This document shows positions 54,912 through 64,000 of a stretch of DNA of 64,000 nt, in pieces. The stretch comes from Rhodobacteraceae bacterium DSL-40 (GTDB lineage Bacteria; Pseudomonadota; Alphaproteobacteria; Rhodobacterales; Rhodobacteraceae): the NCBI GenBank assembly GCA_003258405.1, contig QKPN01000005.1, forward strand, positions 62,001 to 126,000. The letters are read 5' to 3'. The notes below the pieces were generated by a model, which was given only the letters and a program-made list of their open reading frames with translations, did no database searches and was not told the origin of the DNA. Both the position numbers and the translations under genes were made by a program. The stretch's first letter is position 1. Each line of letters begins with the position of its first letter.

Positions 54912-57500
54912 ATGTCGCGTTACGATGCCCGCGGGGTTGAACCGAAATGGCAGCAGGCCTGGGAGGCGGCGGGCGTCTTCCGTGCCGAGCGCGATCCCGC
55001 CCGGCCGAAATACTATGTGCTCGAGATGTTCCCCTATCCCTCGGGGCGCATTCATATCGGCCATACCCGGAACTACACGATGGGGGATGTGATCGCGCGC
55101 TACAAGCTCGCGCGCGGCTTCAACGTCCTGCATCCGATGGGATTCGACGCGTTCGGCATGCCGGCCGAGAATGCGGCGATGGACAAGGGTGTGCATCCGG
55201 GCACATGGACTTATGGCAATATTGCCACAATGCGTGAGCAGATGAAGCCGATGGGCTTCTCGATCGACTGGTCGCGCGAGTTCGCCACCTGCGATCCGGA
55301 GTATTACGGCCAGCAGCAGGCGATGTTCATCGACATGCTCGAGGCCGGGCTCGTCTATCGCAAGGCTGCGGTCGTGAACTGGGACCCGGTCGACATGACG
55401 GTGCTTGCCAACGAGCAGGTGATCGACGGCTGCGGCTGGCGCTCGGGCGCACCGGTCGAGCGCCGCGAGCTCACCCAGTGGTTTTTCCGCATCTCCGATT
55501 ATGCCGACGAGCTGCTCTCGGCGATCGACGGGCTCACGGCCTGGCCCGAGAAGGTCCGCACGATGCAGCGCAACTGGATCGGAAAGAGCCAGGGCCTGCA
55601 GTTCTCCTGGGCGCTCAGCGCGCCGGCGGCGGGCGTCGAGCGAATCGAGGTCTACACCACCCGGCCCGACACGATTATGGGGGCAAGCTTCCTCGGGATC
55701 TCGCCCGACCATCCGCTGGCCAAGGCACTCGAGGCGGACAATCCCGAGATCGCAGCCTTCTGTGCCGAGTGCCGTCGCAGCGGCACCTCCGAGGCCGATC
55801 TCGAAACCGCCGAGAAGAAGGGATTCGACACCGGGCTGAAGGTGCGTCATCCCCTTGATCCAAATTGGGAAATTCCGGTCTGGATTGCCAACTTCATCCT
55901 GATGGATTACGGCACCGGCGCGATCTTCGGCGTGCCCGCGCATGACCAGCGCGACCTCGATTTCGCCCGGAAATACGGCCTGCCGGTCACGGCGACCTTC
56001 GAGGCGGCGGAGAACCCGGTGCCCATTGCGGGGACGGCCTTCACGCCCCCCAAGAGCGAGCCGGTGCGCTGGGTGCGGCACCCGGAGGATCTCGGCGTGA
56101 TGACCGGCGAGGAGGCGATCGCGCGCACCGTGGCGCTCGCCGAAGCCGGTGGCTGGGGTGAAGGCAAGGTGCAGTTCCGCCTGCGCGACTGGGGCATCAG
56201 CCGCCAGCGCTACTGGGGCTGCCCGATCCCGGTGCTGCATTGCGAGAGCTGCGGCGTGGTGCCGGAGGCCAAGGCAAACCTGCCGGTGCGGCTGCCCGAG
56301 GACGTGAGCTTCGACAAGCCGGGCAATCCGCTCGAGCGGCATCCGACCTGGGGCAGGGCGAGCTGTCCGAAATGTGGCGGCGCGGCCCGGCGCGAGACCG
56401 ACACGATGGACACCTTCGTCGACAGCTCGTGGTATTTCGCCCGCTTCACCGCGCCCCGTGCCGCGACGCCGACCAGCCTTCCGGATGTCGATTACTGGAT
56501 GAACGTGGACCAGTATATCGGCGGCGTGGAGCATGCGATCCTGCATCTGCTCTATTCGCGCTTCTTTGCCCGCGCGATGCAGAAGACCGGGCATCTGCCC
56601 GAAAAGGCGATCGAGCCGTTCGATGCGCTCTTCACCCAGGGCATGGTCACGCACGAGACCTATGCGACGAAGGGCGCGGGCGGACGCACGGTCTGGCATG
56701 CCCCCGAGGAGGTCATCCGCGACGAGACCGGCGCGCGCCTGAAGGACGGCACCGCCGTCGAGATCGGCCCGCAGATCAAGATGTCGAAGTCGAAGAAGAA
56801 CGTCGTCGATCCCGAGGACATCATCGAGCGCTATGGCGCCGATACCGCGCGCTGGTTCGTGATGTCGGACAGCCCGCCGGAGCGCGACGTCGAGTGGACG
56901 GCCGCCGGGGCGGAAGCGGCCTTCAAGCATCTGCAGCGCGTCTGGCGAATCGCGTCGGAGATCGCCGCCGAGAGCGACGCGGTGTCGGAGGAAGTCGGCG
57001 AGACCGGCGCGGAGGCGATGGCGCTGCTGCGCGCCGCGCACCGGGCGATCCGCGACGTGACCGCCGATATCGAGGGGTTTGCCTTCAACAAGGCGGTGGC
57101 GCGGCTCTACGAGTTCACCAACGTGATCGCGAAGGCGCGCGGCGAGGCGCCGGGCCTGACGGCGGCACGGCGGTTCGCGATGCGGACCATGGCCCAGCTC
57201 ATGGCGCCGATGGTGCCGCATCTGGCCGAGGAGGTCTGGGCCGCACTTGGCGGCGCCGGCCTCGTGGTCTCCGCGCCCTGGCCCGACCCGGACCCGGAGA
57301 TGCTCGTCGAGGCCAGCGTGACGCTTCCGATCCAGATCAACGGCAAGCGCCGCGGCGAGATCTCGGTGCCGGCGGATGCCGCGCGCGAGGCGGTCGAGGC
57401 GCTGGTGCTGGCCTCCGATGTGGTGATGAAGGCGCTGAACGGCGGCGCGCCGCGCAAGCTCATCGTCGTGCCGGGGCGGATCGTGAATGTGGTCGTCTGA
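54912..57500 (+). CDS. leuS: Leucyl-tRNA synthetase
   Basis: An 862-residue class Ia synthetase. The HIGH motif is in [15 protein letters not shown], the editing domain (CP1) has [13 protein letters not shown], and KMSKS is in [14 protein letters not shown] zinc-type Cys cluster is seen in CESCGVVP and CPKCGG. ATG 54912 follows AAGGAAG. leuS-lptE-holA is a conserved alphaproteobacterial order. Confidence 0.98.
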   Translation: MSRYDARGVEPKWQQAWEAAGVFRAERDPARPKYYVLEMFPYPSGRIHIGHTRNYTMGDVIARYKLARGFNVLHPMGFDAFGMPAENAAMDKGVHPGTWTYGNIATMREQMKPMGFSIDWSREFATCDPEYYGQQQAMFIDMLEAGLVYRKAAVVNWDPVDMTVLANEQVIDGCGWRSGAPVERRELTQWFFRISDYADELLSAIDGLTAWPEKVRTMQRNWIGKSQGLQFSWALSAPAAGVERIEVYTTRPDTIMGASFLGISPDHPLAKALEADNPEIAAFCAECRRSGTSEADLETAEKKGFDTGLKVRHPLDPNWEIPVWIANFILMDYGTGAIFGVPAHDQRDLDFARKYGLPVTATFEAAENPVPIAGTAFTPPKSEPVRWVRHPEDLGVMTGEEAIARTVALAEAGGWGEGKVQFRLRDWGISRQRYWGCPIPVLHCESCGVVPEAKANLPVRLPEDVSFDKPGNPLERHPTWGRASCPKCGGAARRETDTMDTFVDSSWYFARFTAPRAATPTSLPDVDYWMNVDQYIGGVEHAILHLLYSRFFARAMQKTGHLPEKAIEPFDALFTQGMVTHETYATKGAGGRTVWHAPEEVIRDETGARLKDGTAVEIGPQIKMSKSKKNVVDPEDIIERYGADTARWFVMSDSPPERDVEWTAAGAEAAFKHLQRVWRIASEIAAESDAVSEEVGETGAEAMALLRAAHRAIRDVTADIEGFAFNKAVARLYEFTNVIAKARGEAPGLTAARRFAMRTMAQLMAPMVPHLAEEVWAALGGAGLVVSAPWPDPDPEMLVEASVTLPIQINGKRRGEISVPADAAREAVEALVLASDVVMKALNGGAPRKLIVVPGRIVNVVV

Positions 57501-58029
57501 CCGCAGAGGCTTCCTGATGCGCGCGGGCCTTGCGGGGCTCGCGCCGCTCCTGTCCGCCTGCGGCTTCGAGCCGATGTATGGCGAGGGTTCGCCGGCGCGC
57601 GCGATTTTCGGCCAGGTCGCGGTCGATGTGATTCCCTCCGCGGAAGGCTACACGCTGCGCGAGCGGCTGATCGAGCGGCTGGGGCCGGCGGAGCGTGCGA
57701 CCCACCGGCTCGAGGTCGATCTGGAGGTGGAGACGGTCGGCGTCACCCTCACCACCACCAACGTCACCACGAGGTTCGACGTGATCGGCGTCGCGACCTA
57801 CCGGCTCATCCCGATCGGCGGCGCGCGCCCTGTGTTCGAGGACCGGGTCCGGGCGATCGCAGGCTTCAGCGCGCCCGAATCCGAGACGGCTTCGGCCTTT
57901 GCCAGCCGGGCGGCGGAGGAAAACGCCATCGTGCGCGTGACGCGGCAGCTTGCCGATGACATCGTGCAGCGCCTCGCGCTGGACGCGGCGAACTGGGCGG
58001 AAGCGCCCGGCGTCGGCACCGGCCCGTGA
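57487..58029 (+). CDS. lptE: LPS-assembly lipoprotein LptE
   Basis: A 180-residue outer-membrane lipoprotein that plugs LptD in lipopolysaccharide export. N-terminal basic residues and [18 protein letters not shown] form a signal peptide and lipobox (LSAC); the following GFEPMYG is the family hallmark. It overlaps leuS by 14 bp and is followed by holA, so is coupled to both. Confidence 0.94.
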   Translation: MWSSDRRGFLMRAGLAGLAPLLSACGFEPMYGEGSPARAIFGQVAVDVIPSAEGYTLRERLIERLGPAERATHRLEVDLEVETVGVTLTTTNVTTRFDVIGVATYRLIPIGGARPVFEDRVRAIAGFSAPESETASAFASRAAEENAIVRVTRQLADDIVQRLALDAANWAEAPGVGTGP

Positions 58030-58039
58030 TGCGGCCGCG

Positions 58040-59062
58040 ATGAAGCTTTCGGGACGCGATGCCGCACGCTATTTCGACAAGCCCGATACCGGCGGGGCCG
58101 GGGCGCTGCTCTACGGGGCCGATGCGATGCGGGTGGCGCATCGCCGCAAGGCGCTCATCCTTGCGCTGATCGGGCCGAAGGGCGCCGAGGAGATGCGGCT
58201 GACGCGCCTCTCCGGGGCCGATCTCCGCCGCGATCCCGCCGCGCTCAACGATGCGGTGAAGGCGGTCGGCTTCTTTCCCGGCGCGCGCGCCGTGCTCGTG
58301 GACGAGGCGGGCGACGGCAATGCCGAGGCGATTCGGGCAACGCTTGCCGACTGGCGGCCGGGTGATGCGGCGATGGTGGTGACGGCGGGCACCCTCACGC
58401 CGCGCAGCGCGCTCCGCAAGGCGTTCGAGACGGCGAAGAACGCCTTTGCGATCGGGATCTATGCCGATGCCATGCGGCGCGACGAGATCGAGGCCGCCCT
58501 GACGCGGGCGGGGCTCGAGCGGATCGAACCCGGCGCGATGGCCGATCTCGAAGCGCTTGCCGCGGGGCTCGACCCCGGCGATTTCGATCAGGTGCTGGAA
58601 AAGATCGCGCTCTACATGCGCGGGGTGGCCGATGCGCTGAGTTCGGCGGATGTCGCGGCCTGCGCGCCGCCGCCGCCCGAAGCGGAGCTCGACGCCCTGA
58701 TCGACCTCGTGGCGTCGGGGCGTGCGGATGCCCTCGCCCGCGCCTTTGCCCGGCTGGGCGGGCGGAGCGGGGCCTCGACGAGCCTCACCATCGCGGCGGC
58801 GCGGCATTTCCGCCTGCTCTACGCCGCATCGCTCGATCCGGCCGGGCCGGATGCCGCGTTATCTCGGGCGCGTCCGCCGGTCTTCGGGCCGCGGCGCGCG
58901 CGGATGGCGGCGCAGGCGCGCGCCTTCGGCCCCGCCCGTCTCGAGCGGGCGCTCGAGCAGATCCTCGAGGCGGAGCTCCGCCTCCGCTCGGGGCGGCCGA
59001 CACCGGGGCTCGCGCTGGTCGAGCGGCTTTTCGTGCGCATCGCGCGCATGGCGCAGGGCTGA
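58040..59062 (+). CDS. holA: DNA polymerase III subunit delta
   Basis: A 340-residue clamp-loader subunit that opens the beta ring. MKLSGRDAARYFDKPDTGGAGALLYGADAMRV, RLSGADLRRDPAALNDAVKAVGFFPGARAVLVDEA and KKAFE-like RKAFETAKNAFAIGIY are typical. It has no Walker A lysine, as expected for delta. ATG 58040 is the first in-frame start after lptE. Confidence 0.93.
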   Translation: MKLSGRDAARYFDKPDTGGAGALLYGADAMRVAHRRKALILALIGPKGAEEMRLTRLSGADLRRDPAALNDAVKAVGFFPGARAVLVDEAGDGNAEAIRATLADWRPGDAAMVVTAGTLTPRSALRKAFETAKNAFAIGIYADAMRRDEIEAALTRAGLERIEPGAMADLEALAAGLDPGDFDQVLEKIALYMRGVADALSSADVAACAPPPPEAELDALIDLVASGRADALARAFARLGGRSGASTSLTIAAARHFRLLYAASLDPAGPDAALSRARPPVFGPRRARMAAQARAFGPARLERALEQILEAELRLRSGRPTPGLALVERLFVRIARMAQG

Positions 59063-59159
59063 GGCCGCCCGCGCAGATCTGTTGCCATGGGCGGCCGGAG
59101 CCGTTAATCAGCGGGGGCTTGCGTCGCAGGGCTTCGCCTCGGTGCGGACGAAGGCAGAT

Positions 59160-59235
59160 GCCGGATTAGCTCAGTTGGTAGAGCAGCGGTTTTGTAAACC
59201 GAAGGTCGCGGGTTCGAGTCCTGCATCCGGCACCA
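59160..59235 (+). tRNA. tRNA-Thr (anticodon TGT)
   Basis: A 76-nt cloverleaf with acceptor GCCGGAT/ATCCGGC, D-stem GCTC/GAGC, anticodon loop TTTGTAA reading TGT, T-loop TTCGAGT with stem GCGGG/CCTGC, and a genomically encoded CCA. One mismatch closes the anticodon stem (G-A), common in such tRNAs. Confidence 0.95.
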
Positions 59236-59287
59236 TCCTTCAGGAAAACATCTCCAGACCAGAACCCGCCGCGCGTGTCCCAGGCGC

Positions 59288-59962
59288 CTAACGGCGCCCG
59301 CCGACCTCGTCGATATGGTGCAGCAGGTCTGCAGGATCCTCGTAGACCCGGATCGCGCCCGCCTGGCGCAGCTCGTCGGAGCCGTAGCCGCCGCTCAGGA
59401 GGCCGACGCCGAGCGCGCGGCAGCGGGTTGCGGCGAGCACGTCCCAGACACTGTCGCCGACGATCACCGAGGTCTCGACCGGCACGTCGAGGCGTTCGGC
59501 GGCGGTTATGAAGAGATCGGGGTCGGGCTTTGCATATTTCACCTGATCGCGCGTGACGACCGTCGCCGTCTCGGGATCGACGCCGAGGGCCTGGAGATTG
59601 AGCGCCGCGGTTTCCATCCGGCCGCTGGTGGCGATGGCCCAGGGAATGCCCGCCTCGCTCAGCCAGGCGAGAAGCTCGCGGGCGCCGGGCAGGGGGCGGA
59701 TGCGGCCGGTGAAGCGGTTGTAGGCCTCGGCATGGGCCTGACGGAGCCGGTCTACGCGCTCGGGTTCGATCTCGAGCCCGATCTCGCGCAGGAGCTGGTT
59801 GGTGAAGAGGCCGCCGCTCATGCCGATCTTGCGGTGGATGCGCCAGACGGAGAGGTCGATCCCCTCGGTATCGAGCGCTTCCTTCCAGGCGAGCACATGC
59901 TGGTAGACGCTGTCGACGAGGGTGCCGTCGAGATCGAAGATGAAGGCGGGTTCGGTGCGCAT
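59288..59962 (-). CDS. HAD-family phosphatase (phosphoglycolate phosphatase-like)
   Basis: A 224-residue HAD hydrolase. Motif I is IFDLDGTLVDS, motif II is in WAIATSGR, motif III lysine is in VKYAKPDPDL and motif IV is VGDSVWDV. A helical cap (residues about 17-90) fits beta-phosphoglucomutase/phosphoglycolate phosphatase-type members. Physiological substrate unknown. It is transcribed toward the tRNA gene and away from queC. Confidence 0.9.
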   Translation of the reverse strand: MRTEPAFIFDLDGTLVDSVYQHVLAWKEALDTEGIDLSVWRIHRKIGMSGGLFTNQLLREIGLEIEPERVDRLRQAHAEAYNRFTGRIRPLPGARELLAWLSEAGIPWAIATSGRMETAALNLQALGVDPETATVVTRDQVKYAKPDPDLFITAAERLDVPVETSVIVGDSVWDVLAATRCRALGVGLLSGGYGSDELRQAGAIRVYEDPADLLHHIDEVGGRR

Positions 59963-60157
59963 GGAAGAGATCTCCTCGGGGGGCTGCCGTGCGGGGCGCG
60001 GAATGCCCTTCGGGTCAGGTTGGCGTTCTCGGCCATGACAGAACCCCTCCCGCCTCCTGCCGTCAATGCGGGAGGCCGGGAATGCATTGACCGCCCCGAG
60101 GCCGGTCTGCTAGGGCGGCCCCGCCGGACGGTGCGGAACGCATCGCCCGGGCCTTCT

Positions 60158-60193
60158 CCCGGTCGCAGCCCACCCGGGATATCAAAACAAGGG
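60158..60193 (+). promoter_or_regulatory. preQ1-I riboswitch controlling queC translation
   Basis: CCCGG (60158-60162) pairs with CCGGG (60174-60178) as P1. Between them GTCGCAG, and after P1 the A-rich tail ATATCAAAACAAGGG, match the conserved core of preQ1-I riboswitches of the Thermoanaerobacter type (GTCGCAG and ACAAAACAAGG). AAGGG (60189-60193) is the ribosome-binding site of queC, so preQ1 binding would hide it by pseudoknot formation. Class assignment is by eye. Confidence 0.88.
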
Positions 60194-60199
60194 ATCCAA

Positions 60200-60901
60200 A
60201 TGCGAACCATCGTGATCTGCTCCGGCGGACTGGATTCCGTTTCGCTTGCCCAGATGGCGGCGGCGGACGGGAGCCTGAGCCGTCTTGTTTCCTTCGACTA
60301 CGGCCAGCGGCACCGGAAGGAGCTCGACTTTGCCGCGCGCGCGGCGGAGCGGCTGGGCGTGCCCCATGACATCATCGACATGCGCGCGATCGGCGCGGCG
60401 CTGACGGGATCGGCGCTGACCGACGGCATCGACGTGCCCGACGGGCATTATGCCGAGGAGACCATGCGCATCACCGTCGTACCCAACCGCAATGCGATCA
60501 TGCTGACCATCGCCTTCGGGATCGCGGCGGCGAAGGGCGATACGGCGGTCGCGACCGCGGTGCATGGCGGGGATCATTTCATCTATCCCGATTGCCGCCC
60601 CGCCTTCACCGAAGCCTTCGCCGCGATGCAGGCCGCAGCACTCGACGGCTATGCCGAGGTGCGGCTCCTCACCCCCTTCGTCCACCGCAGCAAGGCCGAT
60701 ATCGTGACGGAGGGCGCGCGCGTCGGCACGCCCTTTGCCGAGACCTGGTCCTGCTACAAGGGCGGCGCGGTGCATTGCGGTCGCTGCGGCACCTGCGTGG
60801 AGCGGCGGGAGGCCTTCGATCTCGCCGGCGTGCCCGACCCGACCGTCTATGCCGACGCGACGTTCTGGCGGGCCGCGATCGCCGGGCGCGAGGGGGCGTG
60901 A
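60200..60901 (+). CDS. queC: 7-cyano-7-deazaguanine synthase
   Basis: A 233-residue ATP-dependent enzyme making preQ0 in queuosine synthesis. The P-loop is [12 protein letters not shown], and the zinc cysteines are in [32 protein letters not shown] is typical. ATG 60200 follows AAGGG, which is part of the riboswitch. The TGA overlaps queD by one base. Confidence 0.97.
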   Translation: MRTIVICSGGLDSVSLAQMAAADGSLSRLVSFDYGQRHRKELDFAARAAERLGVPHDIIDMRAIGAALTGSALTDGIDVPDGHYAEETMRITVVPNRNAIMLTIAFGIAAAKGDTAVATAVHGGDHFIYPDCRPAFTEAFAAMQAAALDGYAEVRLLTPFVHRSKADIVTEGARVGTPFAETWSCYKGGAVHCGRCGTCVERREAFDLAGVPDPTVYADATFWRAAIAGREGA

Positions 60902-61254
60902 TGTACCGGATCAGCAAGGAATTCCACTTCTCGGCCTCGCACCAGCTCGGGCATCTCCCGCCGGAGCATCAGTGCGCCCGGCTGCACGGCCACAACTACG
61001 TCGTCGTCGTCGAGCTGGCGGCGCGGGAGCTCGATGCGCAGGGCTTCGTGCGGGACTATCACGAGCTTGCACCGCTCAAGGACTACATCGACACGCGCTT
61101 CGATCATCGGCATCTCAACGAGGTGATGAACGTGCCCACGACGGCGGAAAACATGGCCCGGCACTTCTTCGACTGGTGCCGCTCGCGCTGGCCCGAGACC
61201 ACGGCCGTGCGGGTGAGCGAGACGCCGAAGACCTGGGCGGAGTACCGGCCATGA
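60901..61254 (+). CDS. queD: 6-carboxy-5,6,7,8-tetrahydropterin synthase
   Basis: A 117-residue T-fold enzyme. Zinc histidines are in FSASHQL and [11 protein letters not shown]; the catalytic Cys is in HQCARLHG and the Asp/His pair in [11 protein letters not shown]. It supplies the substrate of QueE. Coupled to queC and queE by overlaps. Confidence 0.96.
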   Translation: MYRISKEFHFSASHQLGHLPPEHQCARLHGHNYVVVVELAARELDAQGFVRDYHELAPLKDYIDTRFDHRHLNEVMNVPTTAENMARHFFDWCRSRWPETTAVRVSETPKTWAEYRP

Positions 61255-61958
61255 CCCTGCGCATCGCGGAAATCTTCGGCCCGACGATCCAGGGCGAAGG
61301 CGCGCTGATCGGCGAGGCGACGGTGTTCGTCCGGGCGGGCGGCTGCGACTATCGCTGCGTCTGGTGCGACAGCCCGCATGCGGTCGACAGCGCCTATCGC
61401 GAGACCTGGGCTGCGATGACGTCCGAAGAGGTCTGGGCCGAAGTGCTGCGGCTTTCGGGCGGGCAGCCGCTGACGGTCTCGATCTCGGGCGGCAACCCGG
61501 CGATCCAGGATTTCGGCCGGCTGATCACGCTCGGCCGCGCGGCGGGCTTCCGCTTCGCCTGCGAGACGCAGGGCTCCGTTGCCCGGCCGTGGTTCGCGGC
61601 GCTCGACACGCTGGTCCTGTCGCCGAAGCCGCCCTCGAGCGGCGAGCGCGTGGACTGGTCGATGTTTGCAGCCTGCCTCGAGGCGGGGCGGAGCGCGCGC
61701 CGGACGGTGATGAAGATCGTGATCTTCGACGAGGCCGATCTCGAGTGGGCGCGGTCGGCCGCGGCGCGGCATCCCGAACTGCCGCTCTATCTTCAGCCCG
61801 GCAACCCGGAGACCGATCCGGAAATGCCGGTCGCTCCGGACGCGCTCGCGGACCGGCTGCGCTGGCTGGTGGACAGGACGGCGGGGGCAGGGTGGTTCAC
61901 CCCGCGCATTCTCCCGCAGCTTCACGTCCTGATCTGGGGAAACCGCCGGGGGGTGTAA
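61251..61958 (+). CDS. queE: 7-carboxy-7-deazaguanine synthase
   Basis: A 235-residue radical SAM enzyme that contracts the pterin ring. The cluster motif is CDYRCVWC in the short CX3CX2C form, after [32 protein letters not shown] and LSPKPPSS follow. It overlaps queD by four bases (ATGA) and ends the queCDE operon. queF or queG type genes are not in the window. Confidence 0.95.
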   Translation: MTLRIAEIFGPTIQGEGALIGEATVFVRAGGCDYRCVWCDSPHAVDSAYRETWAAMTSEEVWAEVLRLSGGQPLTVSISGGNPAIQDFGRLITLGRAAGFRFACETQGSVARPWFAALDTLVLSPKPPSSGERVDWSMFAACLEAGRSARRTVMKIVIFDEADLEWARSAAARHPELPLYLQPGNPETDPEMPVAPDALADRLRWLVDRTAGAGWFTPRILPQLHVLIWGNRRGV

Positions 61959-61972
61959 GGCGGGAGGAGGGC

Positions 61973-62002
61973 GCCTGCCCCGGAGAGGTTCCCGGAGCAG
62001 GC
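61973..62002. terminator. Hairpin between convergent queE and the octad-repeat gene
   Basis: GCCTGCCCCGG (61973-61983) pairs with CCGGAGCAGGC (61992-62002), one mismatch, loop of 8. It may serve both directions. Confidence 0.55.
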
Positions 62003-62018
62003 AGGAGCGTTGCGCGGC

Positions 62019-64000
62019 TCAGAGGAAGAGCGCGTTGATCTGGTCGGTCGACATCGCCGCGATCTGGGTCGAGGAGAAGGCCTCGACCTGTGCGGTCGAC
62101 AGCGCCTTGATGTCGACGGTCTCGAGGGCTGCGATCTGCGTCGTCGTCAGCGCCCCGATCTGGCCCGTGCTGAGCGCCTGCATCTGCTTGGTGGTGAGCG
62201 CTGTCACCGAAGCCGATGTGAGGGCGACGATCTGGCTGGTGTCGAGCCCGGTGACGGCGCGCGTCGAGAGGCTCGAAACCTGATCGGTGGTGAGCGCCGC
62301 GACCTGGCCCGTCGTGAGCGCGGCGGACTGGGTGCCCGAGAGCCCGGCGATGGCCTGCGAGGTCAGCGCCGCGAGATCCACCGTCTCCATCGCCGCGATC
62401 TGGGCGGTGTCGAGCGCCGCGATCTGCTTCGAGACGAGGGCCGAGGATTGCGCGGTCGAGAGCGCAACGATGTCCGCCGTGTCGAGCCCGCTGATCGCGG
62501 CGGTCGAAAGCCCGCGGATCTGCCCCGAATCGAGGGCGGCGACCTGGGCCGTCGAGAAGGCGGCGGCCTGATCGGAGCCGAGCGCGCCGAGCTGCTTCGA
62601 GTCGAGCACCGCGACCTGGGCCGTGGAGAGCGCCGCGATATCCGCGCTCTCGATCGATCCGATCGCCCGCGTCGAGATCGCGGCGACCTGATCCGTGGTG
62701 AGGGCCGCGACCTGGGCCGTGGTCAGCCCCGGGATCTGGCTCGAGGTGAGCCCGGAGATGGTCCGGGTCGAGAGTGCGGCGAGGTCCACGGTCTCGAAGG
62801 CCGCAAGCTGCGTCGAACTCATCGCGGCGAGCTGCTTCGAGGAGAGCTCGGCCGATTGCGCGGTGGAGAGCGCGACGATATCGGCGGTATCGAGCCCGGC
62901 GATGCCGGCCGGCGCGAGGCCCGCGATCGCGCCCGAGGCGATGGCCGCGATCTGCGCCGTGGAGAGCGCCGTCACCTGATCGGAGCCGAGCGCGCCGATC
63001 TGCTTCGAATCGAGCACCGCGATCTGGCCCGTGCTGAAGGCCGCGACATCCGCGGTCTCCATCGCGGCGATCGCCTTCGAGGAGAGCGCGGCCACCTGAT
63101 CGGTGGAGAGCGCCGCGACCTGCGCCGTTGTCAGGCTCGGCGCCTGGCTCGAGGTGAGCCCGCGGAACGCGGTCGCCGAGATGGCGGCGATATCGGCGGT
63201 CTCCAGTGCGGCGACCTGGTCGGAAGAGAGCACCGCCACCTGCTTCGAGCCGAGCACCGCGGCCTGGCCGGTGGAGAGCGCCACGATATCGTCGGTCCCG
63301 AGCCCCGCGATGCCCGCGGCCGAAAGGCCGTCGATGGCGTCCGTCCCGATGGCCGCAACCTGGGCCGTGGAAAGGCCCGCGACCTGCGCCGAGCCGAGGG
63401 CGCTGATCTGTCTCGAATCGAGCACCCCGATCTGGAGCGCGGTCATCATCGCGATATCCTGGGTCTCCATCGCACCGATGAACTTCGAGGAGAGGGCGGG
63501 GATCTGGTCCGTGGTGAAGGCCGCGATCTGGCCGGTGCTGAAGCTCGGTGCCTGCAGGTCGGTGAAACCGCCGACGGCAGAGGTGGTGAGGGCCGCGACA
63601 TCCGCGGTCTCGATGGCCGCGACCTGGGTCGAGCTCATCGCCGCGATCTGCTTCGAGTTCAGCACGGCCGCCTGTCCCGTGGAGAGTGCGGCGACACCGG
63701 CGGTCGTCAGACCCTCGATGCCGGTCACGGAAAGCCCGGCGATGGCGTCCGTGCCGATGGCTGCGACCTGGCCGGTGGACAACGCTGCGACCTGATCGGA
63801 GCCGAGGGCGCCGATCTGCTTTGAATCGAGCACCGCGACCTGGGCCGTGGTGATCGCCGCGACATCCGCGGTTTCCATCGCGCCGATGGCCTTCGAGGAC
63901 AGCGCCGCGATCTGGTCGGTGGTGAAGGCCGCGACCTGGGCCGTGGTGAAGCTCGGCGCCTGATCGGCGGAGAATCCGCCGACCGCGGCGGCCGAAAGCG
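62019..64000 (-). CDS. Giant octapeptide-repeat protein, C-terminal part (N-terminus beyond right edge)
   Basis: At least 660 residues consist almost entirely of uninterrupted octads of the type L-(S/T)-(S/T)-x-Q-(V/I)-A-A, for example LSTAQVAA, LTTDQVAA, LDSKQIGA, METADVAA. No Cys, few charges, no signal or membrane segment is seen in this part. The frame is open to the edge, so the protein is longer. A Thr/Ser followed three residues on by Gln suggests repeated helix N-caps, hence a solenoid of very short helices, though a beta-solenoid cannot be excluded. The last eight octads drift from the pattern and it ends NALFL without a recognised secretion signal. Function unknown; surface or adhesin-like roles are only possibilities. 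Confidence 0.9.
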   Translation of the reverse strand, partial: LSAAAVGGFSADQAPSFTTAQVAAFTTDQIAALSSKAIGAMETADVAAITTAQVAVLDSKQIGALGSDQVAALSTGQVAAIGTDAIAGLSVTGIEGLTTAGVAALSTGQAAVLNSKQIAAMSSTQVAAIETADVAALTTSAVGGFTDLQAPSFSTGQIAAFTTDQIPALSSKFIGAMETQDIAMMTALQIGVLDSRQISALGSAQVAGLSTAQVAAIGTDAIDGLSAAGIAGLGTDDIVALSTGQAAVLGSKQVAVLSSDQVAALETADIAAISATAFRGLTSSQAPSLTTAQVAALSTDQVAALSSKAIAAMETADVAAFSTGQIAVLDSKQIGALGSDQVTALSTAQIAAIASGAIAGLAPAGIAGLDTADIVALSTAQSAELSSKQLAAMSSTQLAAFETVDLAALSTRTISGLTSSQIPGLTTAQVAALTTDQVAAISTRAIGSIESADIAALSTAQVAVLDSKQLGALGSDQAAAFSTAQVAALDSGQIRGLSTAAISGLDTADIVALSTAQSSALVSKQIAALDTAQIAAMETVDLAALTSQAIAGLSGTQSAALTTGQVAALTTDQVSSLSTRAVTGLDTSQIVALTSASVTALTTKQMQALSTGQIGALTTTQIAALETVDIKALSTAQVEAFSSTQIAAMSTDQINALFL
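62190..64000 (-). repeat. 408-bp higher-order tandem repeat (17 octads)
   Basis: The octad LDSKQ/LDSRQ recurs at 63830, 63422, 63014 and 62606, each exactly 408 bp apart, and neighbouring octads (METADVAA type, LSSKAIGA type) recur with the same spacing. About four and a half units of 136 residues are in the window; the DNA is similar but not identical between units. Confidence 0.88.

Noticed and set aside
62010-63824. A 604-codon plus-strand frame rich in Arg, Gly and Asp opposite the octad protein
   Set aside because: It is the antisense reading of the regular octad codons; the minus-strand reading has the clean repeat and GC3 pattern.
62190-64000. CRISPR-like regular repeats
   Set aside because: The period is 24 bp (octads) and 408 bp (superunits), with the whole length coding and no unique spacers.

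Overview
The window is chromosomal DNA of a high-GC alphaproteobacterium, most likely a member of the Rhodobacteraceae. This rests on the gene content: a Rhodobacter-type porin, an sqdB-sqdD-sqdC sulfolipid operon, MipZ, a soluble cytochrome c2, polyhydroxyalkanoate (PHA) genes with a phasin, and an xseB-ispA-dxs block. Coding codons almost always end in G or C, so long antisense shadow ORFs are common and were discounted. No insertion sequence, prophage, CRISPR array or rRNA operon was seen.

Layout. 0-3.5 kb: the start of an intracellular PHA depolymerase (phaZ, cut by the left edge), a glutathione S-transferase, an overlapping 3-hydroxybutyrate dehydrogenase/patatin pair, and a candidate small RNA with its own promoter and terminator. 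3.5-11 kb: an orphan peptide-type solute-binding protein, sqdBDC, a DUF502 membrane protein and psuK-psuG for pseudouridine breakdown. 11-19 kb: a homocysteine S-methyltransferase-like protein overlapping a GNAT gene, a Crp/Fnr regulator, gyrB, a self-regulated-looking TetR/MFS pair and a ZinT gene behind a Zur-like palindrome. 19-22.7 kb: PHA synthase and a MaoC-Pta fusion. 23-35 kb: RutR with its operator, pyrimidine (or hydantoin) catabolic genes, then an ABC transporter operon that is interrupted by an antisense YcaQ-type gene. 35-44.9 kb: deacetylase, xseB, ispA, dxs, cytochrome c2, ychF, dapE, an rRNA-methyltransferase-like gene and clpS. 45-54 kb: phasin, D,D-carboxypeptidase, mipZ, the ffh/rpsP/rimM/trmD/rplS/rpmE translation block and a porin. 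54-64 kb: leuS-lptE-holA, tRNA-Thr, a HAD phosphatase, queCDE behind a preQ1 riboswitch, and the C-terminal part of a giant octapeptide-repeat protein that runs off the right edge.

How genes work together. Depolymerase, 3-hydroxybutyrate dehydrogenase, synthase, an (R)-hydratase-like fusion and the phasin cover storage and reuse of PHA. They are dispersed over 45 kb rather than clustered, and phaZ and phaP share an identical 11-bp box. RutR, a ureidopropionase-like amidohydrolase and a dihydropyrimidinase, with a nearby NMT1/THI5-type ABC transporter, suggest use of pyrimidines as a nitrogen source. The least explained items are the octad protein, which has an exact 17-octad (408-bp) higher-order period, the uncharacterised proteins inside the ABC operon, and the methyltransferase lacking one of the usual zinc cysteines.
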